From NCBI RefSeq assembly GCF_963082655.1, contig NC_081552.1, positions 193,778,098-193,842,097 on the forward strand: a stretch of DNA of 64,000 nt, in the 5' to 3' direction. A model generated the notes under the pieces. The model saw only the letters and a program-made list of their open reading frames with translations, did not search any database and was not told the origin of the DNA. Of the stretch, positions 9,427-18,477 are shown piece by piece (the first letter of the stretch is position 1; every line of letters begins with the position of its first letter). The stretch is from Stomoxys calcitrans. Its lineage: Eukaryota; Arthropoda; Insecta; Diptera; Muscidae. The position numbers and the translations under genes are program-made.

Positions 9427-12400
9427 GTAAGTGGCTACTTTTTTCTTTAAATGTTGAATTTTTGGATTTCATTACAACCACTTGGTTCTTTAGACCTTGT
9501 TAATGTTCTTGTCAATTGGTCTATTGCGACTAATAAATGCCGTACCAGGTTGTAACGATTGCAGTGCTAACTCAGTTTTTGCCTGCACCGGACCCAATTC
9601 TTTTGCCCTATGCTTGGGCAAGGACACCGTCTCCTTCAACTTGTTTGGTAGCTGTGGCCCAGATTTGGTATGTAACCACAATTTGCCATATATATGCGGT
9701 GATCCAAAGGAAGGAGTAAGTAGCAGTGTTCAAAATGATTTTCTTGTTTAAGTGCTTTAAAGGAGGTGCAATTCGTCCATAGATTACTGCATCTTGCCAA
9801 TCGATTGAGATACCGCCTCAAATACCTTCGGATATGTCAAAATACGCCAAAGAGTTTTGCCAAATAATTAAAATCAATACTCGATTTGCAGTGCCGTTTG
9901 AGCTGGTCAACAATAATAAGAGGTAAATATTTTAAGTTCCATGTGAAGTCGCAACATTGGTGTATGTGGGAGCTATATAATGTTTTACTAAGTTTTGGAT
10001 CACACTAAATTGAAGCAGTATAGGGTATTTCAATAAGAGTGCTACAAAAGTTTTTTGTACCCTCCACCATAGGAAGGGGGGTATACTAATTTCGTCATTC
10101 TGTTTGTAACTACTCGAAATATTCGTCTGAGACCCCATAAAGTATATATATTCTTGATCGTCGCGACATTTTATGTCGATCTCGCCATGTCCGTCCGTCC
10201 ATCTGTCTGTCGAAAGCACGCTAACTTCCGAAGGAGTAAAGCTAGCCGCTTGAAATTTTGAACAAATACTTCTTATTAGTGTAGGTCGTTTGATATTGTA
10301 AATGGGCCATATCGGTCCATGTTTTGATATAGCTGCCATATAAACCGATCTTAGGTCTTGATTTCTTGAGCCTCTAGAGTGCGCAATTCTTATCCGATTG
10401 GAAAGAAATTGTGCACGACGTATTTTGTTATGATATCCAACAACTGTGCCAAGTATGATTCAAATCGGTCCATAACCTGATATAGCTGTCATATAAACCG
10501 ATCTTGGGTCTTGACTTCTTGAGCCTCTAGAGGGCACAATTCTTATCCGATTTGACTGAAATTTTGTACGTAGTATTTTGTTATGATATCCAATAGCTGT
10601 ACCAAGTATGGTTCAAAACGGTCCATAACCTGATATAGCTGCTATATAAGCCGATCTTGGGTCTTGACTTCTTGAGCCTCTGGAGATCGCAATTATTATC
10701 CGATTTGCTTGAAATTTTGTACGACGGATCCTCTCATGACCATCAACATACGTGTTTATTATGGTCTGAATCGGTCTATAGCCCGATACATCCCCCATAT
10801 AAATCGATCTCTCTATTTTACTTCTTGAGCCCCCAAAGGGCGCAATTCTTATTCGAATTGGCTGACATTTTACACAGGTCTCCAACATATAATTTAATTG
10901 TGGTCCAAACCGGACCATATCTTGATATCGCTCTAATAGCAGAGCAAATCTTTCCTTATACCCTGTTTTGCCTAAGAAGAGATGCCGGGAAAACAACTCG
11001 ACAAATGCGATCCATGGTGGAGGGTATATAAGATTCGGCCCGGCCGAACTTAGTGCGCTTTAACTTCTTTTTAAATAAAACCAAAACGGTAGTGGATATC
11101 AATTACTGACAAAGCCATTCAGCCAGAAATGAGCCTCATCGCTAAAGATTGTCTTTCGATGAGGCCACTGACTCGGAATTTCGATAGTAACTTCTAATAA
11201 CTTTGACCCGTATATCTTTCCATCATAAAATGACAAACCTTACTGAAGAGAAATGTTAAAAAAGCGGCAAAAAATATGGCTTCGCTTGCTGTCCCTATCG
11301 GTCTACTTTTGTAGCGTCCCTGCAAAAAAACTCTGTATAGAAAGCCGAAGCGTCTCTCTAACAAAAGGAGTACGCGATGGCGGCCTTCCTGAATATTGAG
11401 CGGACATTTTACTATTTGGAGATAATCAACCCTATCTTCATAGAGTTAAGTGTCCGTCTTCGGTTTAGTCTGGGCTTAAAAGATGGATTTTTGTCGTCAA
11501 AACCCAGAAGCTTAACTTTGATTCTAGACCTACGGTTTCTTGGTCAAATTTTCTTATTATTCGTTGTAGATCTCAATTTTGATAACCGCTTTGTGGGTCT
11601 ACAAAAATTGACCCACGGCACGGCATAACTATGAGCACCACATAGGCTGGAACTTTGCGCTTCGATCTGTGTGGTGTTTATTGTTATCACGAGAAGCTAA
11701 GCTGCATGCTTCCTGGCGCGTCCACAGGTTGCAGATAGTGGAATGCTCCATACCGAGTAGTTGCAACTGCAGTCGCGGACAAACAGCTGTATGGAGCGGA
11801 GGGTCTCAGTAAGAGGCCGGGTGGCGCCGGCTTTTGCGCAAATACTGAGTGCCTATGCGAGTTGTTGGCGCCTTTAAATAACCAATGGCCATAATGGTCC
11901 TGAGGCTATCGGTCCTATGGACCGGAGCGAGCTTGCTTACTTATAGCAGCTAGTTGACGATCGCCACCTCCACATATAGATATGTGGCTACAACAACAAC
12001 AACAACTAAAAAAATCGACCCATTCTAACGTAAATGGCCATTGTGAGACCAAATGCTGACATATGGGGTACTGGTATGGTGTGAAAGGCTGTGGAACAGA
12101 GAATACGCTACAGGAAGACAGGCTGTATCGGAATCTTGGGAACGTTAAGGTCCACACCACGCGGGTGGTTTGAAAGCAATGTTGAATAAGCAATTTATTG
12201 AGGTCTATTTTCACAACTGTGCCGCCATGGCAAACCAATTAAAGGTGGTCCAATTTGTACAACAACCACAAATCATAGTCATGGGTATGTTGGATAGACT
12301 GCCGAACGCGGGTACGGTCAGGCTGAGGTCTGTGCCGTAAAAAAATTCCGAGAAGGTATTTGGAGTCTTCGAAGCTCAGGTTATGTGAATGGCCCTCAAG

Positions 12401-15297
12401 GCCTCGGGTTAGAGGATAATGAGACCGAAGTGCGTAGTGAAGTGCTTGGGGTCGTTGAATAGAATCTGGCCTCCCGCTATCTTAGATCCAGGACACAAAG
12501 GTATTCCGGATAATGAGAAGGCGGGCAAATATGCCAGGAGGGGCATGGGAGTTATAAATGGGTCACTGTGCGATAGGGCATATGACCGCTTGCGTGGGTA
12601 TTCCGCATTATAATTACTGCAAGCTGTCTTGATGAGGAAGAGAAGGAGACATTCGAGTACTTGCTGTGCTTAAGTCCAGCTCTTAAGGGACACTGGCTTT
12701 CCATCAGGTAGTTTTTCTCCGATCTTGCCGATGTGTCGCTGGGATGTCTCCTCAGGTATATGGTAAGACGGAATGGGTAAGATGAAATCGGTCTAAACTT
12801 GGCACTATGTTGGAGATCATAGCAGAAATCACTGCGCAAAATTTCAACCAAATCCCATAAGAATTGGGATCTCCGGATGCTTAAGAAGTATAATCGGGCG
12901 ATCAGTTTATATAGTTAAAGTAAAAGGGTGCTAAATTCGGCCGGGCCCAATCTTGGGAAGCCACCAACATGGATTCTGCAAAAATGTCTTCCAAATAAAT
13001 TAAGCTGTGGGGCATAAATTTATTCTACATACCAAATTTCAAACCAGCAAAAATTAAAGCTTCTGGCCTTACTTTGCATAGTTGTTGGAAGTCATAACAG
13101 ATTAGTACGTGAAAAATTTCAGCCAAATCGGACAAAATTTGCGGCTTGTAAAGGCTCAAGAAGTCAAATCGGACGATTGGTTCATATAGGAGCTATATCA
13201 GGTTGCAGACCGATTAAGACTGTACTTGACACAGTTGTTGGAAGTCGTAAAACAACATCAAGTGCAAAACTTCAGTCAGATAGGACAAAAGTTGCGCCTT
13301 CCAGGGGCTCAAAAAGTCAAATCGCAAGATCGGTCTATTTGGGAGCTATATCAGGTTATAGACCTATTTGGAACGTACTTGGCTCAGATGTTGGAAGTCA
13401 TAAAAAAACGCTACATGCAAAATTTTCGTTAAAACGGACAAAAATTGCGGCTTTCAGGTGCTCAAGAAATCAAATCAGGAGATCATTTTGTATGGGAGCT
13501 ATATCTAAATCTGAACAGATATTACCCATTTGCAATCCCCAACGACCTGCATCGATATTAGGTTAGCTTAGGTTAGGTTGAATGGGTTGCCCACCAAAGG
13601 TGAGTTCACTCAGAGGCCAGTTTGGCCCATTGTGGTACCCTAGAGAGAGAAAGGGAAGAAAAAGAAAATGTGAAACCTCGTTCTAGAGGTTATACACGAA
13701 TAAAAGAAAAAGACAAGAGGAGTGGAGAAACCCGATCGGGGGGTGAAGAACCGCCCGTTCCTACGCAAGCACGGATCTGCCTACGCCGCAGCTTCTGGCA
13801 CGCCCTCGTAGAAACCATTCTGTTCCCTCAATAAACCTCAGGAGAGATACCAGAGATAAGTTTGCAAGTTCACTCAGATCACAGAAGAAACGGCTCCCCA
13901 GAAAGAAGAGCCTCCGTCTCTGTAGACCCGGACAAGAACACAACAAGTGCTCAATAGTCTCCTCTTTATCCTCATCGAGGCAACTTCTACAGAAGTCATT
14001 GTGCGGTATCCCCGTGCGGCCTATGTCACAGTGTCTGGTAATGACCTCTGTCAAAGTACTCATCAACCTCTTAACGAACGCCAGCAACTCTCTCGTCTTC
14101 CTTCTGTCGATGACCGGCCATTGCGACTTCGCAGTCCGGCAACCATCTACCGAGTCCCACCTTGCCACTAACGCCGCCCTGGCCATCCCATCTACTGTGT
14201 TCAGTATCTCGACAAATGGCACGTAGGCATGGCCGATGACTGGTCCGCCCGTCGCAAACGAACCCCTGCTGGCACCCTCGTCCGCCCCCTCATTTCCTGG
14301 TATCCCTTATGCCCAGGAACCCACATCGTGGGTCCGGAGCCTAACCAGGCATTGCGCCACGCATCTCGACCTCACCATCTTCGACCCCAAGACCTTGAGA
14401 GCCGCCATACTGTCCACATAAATTCTGAATTTCGAGGGCGGTAAGCCTCTTACCAGAATTTCTCTTGCGGCCACTGCAATGGCACATACCTCTGCCTGAA
14501 AGACCATACACTCGTCCGGCAGTCTCAGAGACATACTGATATTGAGTGCATCAGAGTAGACCCCCAATCCAGTCCCTGACTCCATTTTGGAGCTCTGTGT
14601 AGATCGAGGTCTCATCTTCCTCAAGTACACCATCCGCCCCACATTCGTCCCTCTCAGGAAAACGAACCTGGAATGCCCCCACTCCAGTCGGCACTGGTGG
14701 TAGGTAGTCGGACTCCTCAGTCTTTCTCAGTCTACCCTTCGTATCCATGATACCCAGAGTCGAACTGTGGCCGCAACCATCTACCTTCAGAATGCCGAGC
14801 TTTCTCAACCTAAGCGCGACCCTGGCGGCGCAGTTCCAAATATTGGCCCCCATGGGCTTCATCGATATTAAGTATCTGTGCAACATTTCAAGCGGCTAGC
14901 TTCACACGTTCGACCTCAATCGTGATTTCGACAGACAGACATGGATAGATCGATTCTGAACGATGAGACGATCAAGAATATTTGTACTTTCTGGGGTCTT
15001 AGATGAATATTTCGAGGTGTAAAAACCGGAATGAGTAGATTAGTATGCCGCCATCCTATGTTGGAGGGTATACAAAAATGAATATTTTTTTTGTTTAACT
15101 TTTCTACATATTTTTCATATATTTTGCCTTAGTTTTTTGGCGAGTCTAATATTTTTCTTTTTTTTATTTGCAGTTACGTTTACTGTTTCCTGACAGCCAA
15201 TGGCACGTGGTCTGGCCAGATATATACATGTGCAGGTAGTACTTACTTCGATGATCAAACCAAATACTGCATGGTTAATAAACCCCCAGGATGTTAA
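9394..15297 (+). CDS. Gene 1: secreted peritrophin-like protein with C-terminal CBM14 domain (4 exons)
   Basis: Assembled as exons 9394-9426, 9494-9715, 9783-9922 and 15174-15297, giving 172 residues; the total length is divisible by three and intron phases are 0, 0 and 2. Residues 1 to about 29 form a signal peptide (MVLTLLMFLSIGLLRL core; the inner ATG at 9418 may be the real start). A Cys-rich module (GCNDCSANSVFAC, FALCLG, GSCGPDLVC) follows, then a short linker and a CBM14-like domain split by intron 3, ending KYCMVNKPPGC. Homologues of this fold bind chitin outside the cell, for example in the peritrophic matrix. Unlike genes 2 and 3 there is no Thr-rich linker, and the second CBM14 cysteine is replaced by Asn (VNNNKSYVYC). 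Intron 3 is 5.25 kb of transposons. Introns 1 and 2 are 67 bp each. Expression is unproven. Confidence 0.75.
9494..9715 (+). CDS. Gene 1 exon 2 (signal peptide and Cys-rich module)
   Basis: Acceptor TTCTTTAG|ACC and donor GGA|GTAAGT give 74 whole codons, phase 0 at both ends. It encodes the hydrophobic core, INAVPGC and a module with seven cysteines ending ICGDPKEG. The module aligns with the second module of gene 2 (CGLCSAHRNHVFAC) and with the broken copy at 17758. Confidence 0.8.
9783..9922 (+). CDS. Gene 1 exon 3 (linker and first part of CBM14)
   Basis: Acceptor GTCCATAG|ATT, donor AAGAG|GTAAAT, 46 codons plus two bases (phase 2). It encodes ITASCQSIEIPPQIPSD and KEFCQIIKINTRFAVPF, ending LVNNNK. 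It aligns with AQQVCEQINQIGLYETSP of gene 2. Confidence 0.7.
10056..11070 (+). mobile_element. Complete DINE-1-like element in intron 3 of gene 1
   Basis: It begins TACCCTCCACCATAGGAAG, carries ATAAAGTATATATATTCTTG, a short CCGTCCGTCC microsatellite and central units, then GGTGGAGGGTATATAAGATT, the palindrome TTCGGCCCGGCCGAA and a GCGCTTTAACTTCTTTTT end. The last 350 bp closely match the 3' part of the copy at 3569-4999. Confidence 0.85.
11100..11260 (-). pseudogene. Tc-like transposase scrap
   Basis: The minus strand reads IFSDEAHFWLNGFV, the first catalytic-Asp region of the IS630-Tc1-mariner transposase seen at 22470-22757. Only a few tens of residues remain. Confidence 0.5.
11377..11635 (+). 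pseudogene. Possible LINE reverse-transcriptase scrap
   Basis: AAFLNIERTFYYLEIINPI resembles the FLDIEGAFNNVKP palm motif of the LOA-like copies. The rest of the frame has no recognisable motif, so this is tentative. Confidence 0.3.
11636..11940 (+). repeat. R3 dispersed repeat, copy 1
   Basis: About 300 bp shared with 36913-37215 and 54363-54660. Markers are AGGCTGGAACTTTGCG, GATCTGTGTGGTGTTTATTG, GTGGAATGCTCCATAC, AAATACTGAGTGCC and CGGTCCTATGGACCGGAGCG. An (ACA)n run follows at about 11988-12005, as at the end of many non-LTR elements. Class unknown. Confidence 0.6.
12040..12790 (+). pseudogene. LOA/I-like retrotransposon RNase H and C-terminal tail relic
   Basis: The plus strand reads GHKGIPDNEKAGKYARRGM, the RNase H C-terminal signature, and, after a shift, EEKETFEHLLCLSPALKGH-like residues and FFSDLADVSLGCLLRYM. 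It resembles the tail of the element at 13561-14869 but on the opposite strand. Stops interrupt all frames. Confidence 0.65.
12915..15071 (-). mobile_element. DINE-1-like element split by a LOA fragment (13561-14869)
   Basis: Read on the minus strand, its 5' end is at 15071 (TATACCCTCCAACATAGGAT) and its 3' palindrome region at 12930 (AATTCGGCCGGGCCCAATC). The central array (13030-13560) stops at CATCGATATTA, and the same 11 bases precede the rest of the DINE at 14870-14880. Confidence 0.8.
13561..14869 (-). mobile_element. 5'-truncated LOA/I-like retrotransposon with 11-bp target-site duplication
   Basis: Bounded by direct repeats CATCGATATTA at 13550-13560 and 14870-14880. On the minus strand it encodes a broken RNase H (VYSDALNISMSLRLPDEC, MVFQAEVCAIAVAAREILV, FRIYVDSMAALKVLGSKMV) and a C-terminal Cys/His tail (HNDFCRSCLDEDKEETIEHL, LCSCPGLQRRRLFFLG). 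The 3' end on the left is rich in TTAGGTTAGGTTGAATGGG, seen also at other LOA-like 3' ends. It is 1309 bp, a typical target-primed insertion truncated at the 5' end. Confidence 0.85.
15174..15297 (+). CDS. Gene 1 exon 4 (second part of CBM14, stop)
   Basis: Acceptor TTTATTTGCAG|T completes a Ser codon with exon 3. It encodes YVYCFLTANGTWSGQIYTC, then DDQTKYCMVNKPPGC and TAA at 15295. At 124 nt it is exactly as long as the last exon of gene 2. Spacing of the last four cysteines (14, 12, 7 residues) fits CBM14. Confidence 0.8.
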
Positions 15298-15395
15298 ACT
15301 AAGACAATTTGTTGCAAATGTATGCCATATTCCATATTCCATGGAAATTGTCAAATTGTTGTTGAAAATATAATTTTCTTTCTTTGTTCTATATT

Positions 15396-15401
15396 AATAA
15401 A
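15396..15401 (+). terminator. Poly(A) signal of gene 1
   Basis: AATAAA lies 99 bp after the gene 1 stop codon. Confidence 0.55.
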
Positions 15402-15504
15402 GTGTTAAGCTTAGCAAAAATAGATAAAAAGTTTTCTCAAATGCATAACTTTCAAAATCATTGCATACTTCTGGGAGTGGGAACTAAACCGTTCCTATTT
15501 CAGA

Positions 15505-16015
15505 CTTTAGCTTTGCTTAGGTTAGGTTTTTGTAACAGTCTCCAATTAGGCTCACTTAGACATTTCAATCCGTTGTGATATCACAGCAAAATGAGAACCA
15601 AAGAAATGAACTTCTTCTGACTGCCAGTGAGAGACACACGCACACACAGCAGACTTCGACGTCAACGTCCTCACAGCTTCTCCAAAAGTCGTTACTTGCA
15701 AGCTTGCAAGCAAGTGACCTGTCTTGGTAGACACAATGTCTGAGACGCCTGTTCTAGCCAGCGTCCGCAAAGCGGTAGACCTCTTCAAGTCTAGATTAGA
15801 CCACATGATTTTAAAATGTTCACAATCCTCCGTTGTGACCATCTGTCATTCTTTGCACTAAAGACATACCCACAGATTCCAGTTCCCCTCGCATATGAAA
15901 GGTAGTTCCTAGTCTCACTCATCTGCTCTGCAATTCTCTGGGACATCTGGCCCAGCCCCCAAAACAGTTGAATTTTGAACTGTTCAGCCATCTCATTGGG
16001 AAATCCGTGGCAGTC
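15505..16015 (-). pseudogene. LOA-like RNase H/3' end, 3' half of an inverted copy
   Basis: The left end has the GGTTAGGTTTTTGTAACAG 3' UTR motif. The minus strand reads QFKIQLFWGLGQMSQRIAEQ and VTTEDCEHFKIMWSNLDLKR, both decayed RNase H/tail segments matching 39945-40620. Confidence 0.65.
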
Positions 16016-16017
16016 GA

Positions 16018-16365
16018 GGGTAGGAGATACAAGTTACCTACAGTTGCACCAGTCTCCTTGGGAGGAAAGAATGTTCCCATTACTGAAAGCGCATAATGCC
16101 TGGGTGTTTTCCTGGACAGTAAATTGAACTTCAAATCAAACATTTTGAGAAGGGTCAAGAAAGGCAACTCTTGTCCTACACACTTGGGGGCTTAATCACA
16201 TGTCATTTACTGGGTATATACTGCAGTTATCAGACTTAAAATGCTCTATAGTGTTGTGGTCTGTTGGACGGCGCTTCAAAAATCCACCTATAGCACTCGA
16301 TATATTTCGATTCCTTCGGTAACTGCGAAGTGGTCCCATCCAATGACGGGATTCCTGGAATCATT
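16018..16365 (+). pseudogene. LOA-like RT C-terminal segment, inverted against 15505-16015
   Basis: The plus strand reads RRYKLPTVAPVSLGGKNVP, then CLGVFLDSKLNFKSN and further on VVWWTALQKSTY, matching RT C-terminal sequence at 6130-6350. It points away from the adjacent minus-strand RNase H piece. Confidence 0.65.
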
Positions 16366-16371
16366 ATTTTT

Positions 16372-17757
16372 TATACCCACCACCTTAGGATGGCGGGATA
16401 CTAATCTAGTTATTCTAGTTTGTAACACCACGAAATATTGATCTAGGACCCTATAAAGTATATATATTTTTGATCGTCTCGACATCCTGAGTCGATCTAG
16501 CCATGTCCGTCCGTCTGTCGAAATCATAATAGCGGTCGAACACGTAAAGCTAGCCGCTTGAAATTTTGCACATATACTTAATATCGATGTAGGTCGTTCG
16601 GGATTGCAAATGGGCGATATCGGTTCAGATTTGGATATAGCTCCCATACAAACCGATGTCCCGATTTGACTTCTTCAGCCCCTGGAAGTCTTAATATTCA
16701 TCCGATTTGGCTGAAATTAGACACATAAAGTTCTTTTATAACTTCTAACAACTGGGCCTAGTACGGTCCAAATCGGTCAAGAACCAGATATAGCTCCCGA
16801 TATAAACCGATTTTCCGATTTGATTTGTTGAGCCTATGGAAGTCTCAATTTTCGTCCGACTTGGCTAAAATTTTGCAAGAAGTATTCCGCCGTATTCACG
16901 TCTTCCAACAACTGTGCCAAGTATGTTCCAAATCGGTCTATAACCTGATATAGCTCTTATAGAAACCGATCTCTCGACTTGACTTTTTGAGCCCCTACAA
17001 GCCCCACTTTTTGTCCGATTTCGCTGAAATTGGGCACGTAGTGTTCTGTTATGATTTTCATCAACTGTGCCAGATACGGTCCAAATCGGTGAAGAACCTG
17101 ATATCGATTCCATACAGACCGATCACACGATTTGATTTCTTAGGCCCCCGAAAGCCGCAATTTTTCTCCGATTTGGCTGAAATTTTGCATATAGTATTCT
17201 GGTATGACTTACAACAGCTGTGTCATGTACGGTTCAAATCGGCCAGGAACCTAATATAGCTCCCATATTAACCGATCCTCCGATTTGATTTCTTGAGCCT
17301 CTGGAAGCCACAATTTTTGTTCGATTTGGCTAAAATTTTGCAAAAAGTATTCCGTCACGTCTTCCAACAAATGTGCCAAGTATGTTCCAAATCGATGTAT
17401 AACCTGATATAGCTCTCATATAAATCGATCTCCCGGTTTGAGGTCTTGAGCCCTTACAAGCCCCAAATTTCGTCCGATTTCGCTGAAATTGTGCACGTAG
17501 TGTTCTGTTATGACTTTCAACAGCTGTGCCAGATACGGTCCAAATCGGTGAAGAACCTGATATAGCTTCCATATAAACCGATCTCCCTATTTCACTTCTT
17601 GAGCCCCTGGAGGCCTCAGTTTTCATCCGACTTGGTTGGAATTTTGCATGTAGTGTTCTGTTCTGACTTCTAACAACTGTGGCAAGTTTGCTTTAAATCG
17701 ATGAAGAACCTGATATAGCTCCCATATAAACCGATCTTCCGATTTGACTTCTTGAGC
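16372..17757 (+). mobile_element. DINE-1-like element, 3' end lost
   Basis: It begins TATACCCACCACCTTAGG, has GTATATATATTTTTGATCG, GCCATGTCCGTCCGTCTG and about seven central units of 153-155 bp with GATATAGCTCCCATATAAAC. It stops inside a unit at 17757, directly against the broken gene copy. Confidence 0.82.
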
Positions 17758-18035
17758 CAACTCCTGTCTGGGTTCTAATGTACCGTCAACGAATGCGTTT
17801 GGAAGCTGTGGTCATAATTTCGTGTGCAATAGAAATTATCGATTTATATGTGTGGACCCCCAGAAGAGGGGTATGTTGTTTTGAACAAAGGAGTTGCTTT
17901 TGTTTTGAGAAAGCAAAATTCTCTTTCTAAATATTTCAGCCACCTGTTAAACCTCCATGTCCTGATGGTCGAAGCATAGTTTGCAACAACACAAAACGTC
18001 ATTGTTTTAAATATTTTTCAATGAACACAAGATAA
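17758..18035 (+). pseudogene. Broken paralogue of gene 1 (peritrophin-like)
   Basis: The first piece (17758-17870) reads NSCLGSNVPSTNAFGSCGHN and FVCNRNYRFICVDPQKRG, matching exon 2 of gene 1 (LCLGKDTVSFNLFGSCGPD). Its 5' half is missing: DINE sequence starts at the broken edge. A GTATGT donor (17871) and TTTCAG acceptor (17937-17939) define a 69-bp intron. The second piece reads PPVKPPCPDGRSIVC and HCFKYF to a stop at 18033. Joining the two at these splice sites shifts the frame by one base, unlike gene 1. No start, signal peptide or CBM14 half is visible. I call it a pseudogene; an unusual live isoform with distant exons is less likely. Confidence 0.65.
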
Positions 18036-18051
18036 AATTTGTGATAATAAT

Positions 18052-18061
18052 TTTATTTATT
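18052..18061 (-). terminator. Overlapping poly(A) signals, probably for gene 2
   Basis: Two overlapping AATAAA signals on the minus strand (18052-18057 and 18056-18061). They lie about 293 bp beyond the gene 2 stop, but would lie only about 55 bp beyond it without the mariner MITE at 18087-18323. Confidence 0.4.
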
Positions 18062-18086
18062 TTAATTTATTATCATCAAAATATTA

Positions 18087-18323
18087 TTGGGTTGCCCAAA
18101 AAGTAATTGCGGATTTTTCATATAGTCGGCGTTGACAAATTTTTTCACAGCTTGTGACTCTGTAATTGCATTCTTTCTTCTGTCAGTTATCAGCTGTTAC
18201 TTTTAGCTTGCTTTAGAAAAAAAGTGTAAAAAAAGTATATTTGATTAGAGTTCATTCTAAGTTGTATTAAAAATGCATTTACTTTCTTTTAAAAAATCCG
18301 CAATTACTTTTTGGGCAACCCAA
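18087..18323. mobile_element. mariner-type MITE, 237 bp, in the 3' UTR of gene 2
   Basis: Perfect terminal inverted repeats begin TTGGGTTGCCCAAAAAGTAA and run for about 32 bp, flanked by the TA duplication of mariner insertions (18085-18086 and 18324-18325). There is no transposase, so it is non-autonomous. The TIR is of the mellifera/irritans mariner type (from memory of the family). Confidence 0.92.
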
Positions 18324-18353
18324 TATATACATACATATATACCATTTCAAATG

Positions 18354-18477
18354 TTACAAACAATACGAGGGTTTATTAAATACACATTTTTTCTGCTGGA
18401 TATGATAGTATGCACCCGATGAGCATAAGTATTCCATTCCTTTAATAGAACCATTTGCCTTATAGCAATGCACATAT
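18354..18477 (-). CDS. Gene 2 exon 4 (second part of CBM14, stop)
   Basis: On the minus strand acceptor CTTCTTTTCAG|A completes an Arg codon (AG|A). It encodes YVHCYKANGSIKGMEYLC, SSGAYYHIQQKKC and VFNKPSYCL, then TAA at 18354-18356. It completes the domain begun at 26256. Confidence 0.78.

Larger units (their letters stand above)
9923..15173 (+). other. Gene 1 intron 3, 5.25 kb, filled with transposons
   Basis: GT-AG intron at the conserved phase-2 site. It contains a DINE (10056-11070), Tc-like and RT scraps, an R3 repeat, a LOA-like RNase H relic and a second DINE split by a LOA fragment. The other two introns of the gene are 67 bp. Confidence 0.7.

Noticed and set aside
15115..15354. Minus-strand 79-residue frame
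   Set aside because: It is antisense to exon 4 of gene 1, which has domain and splice support.
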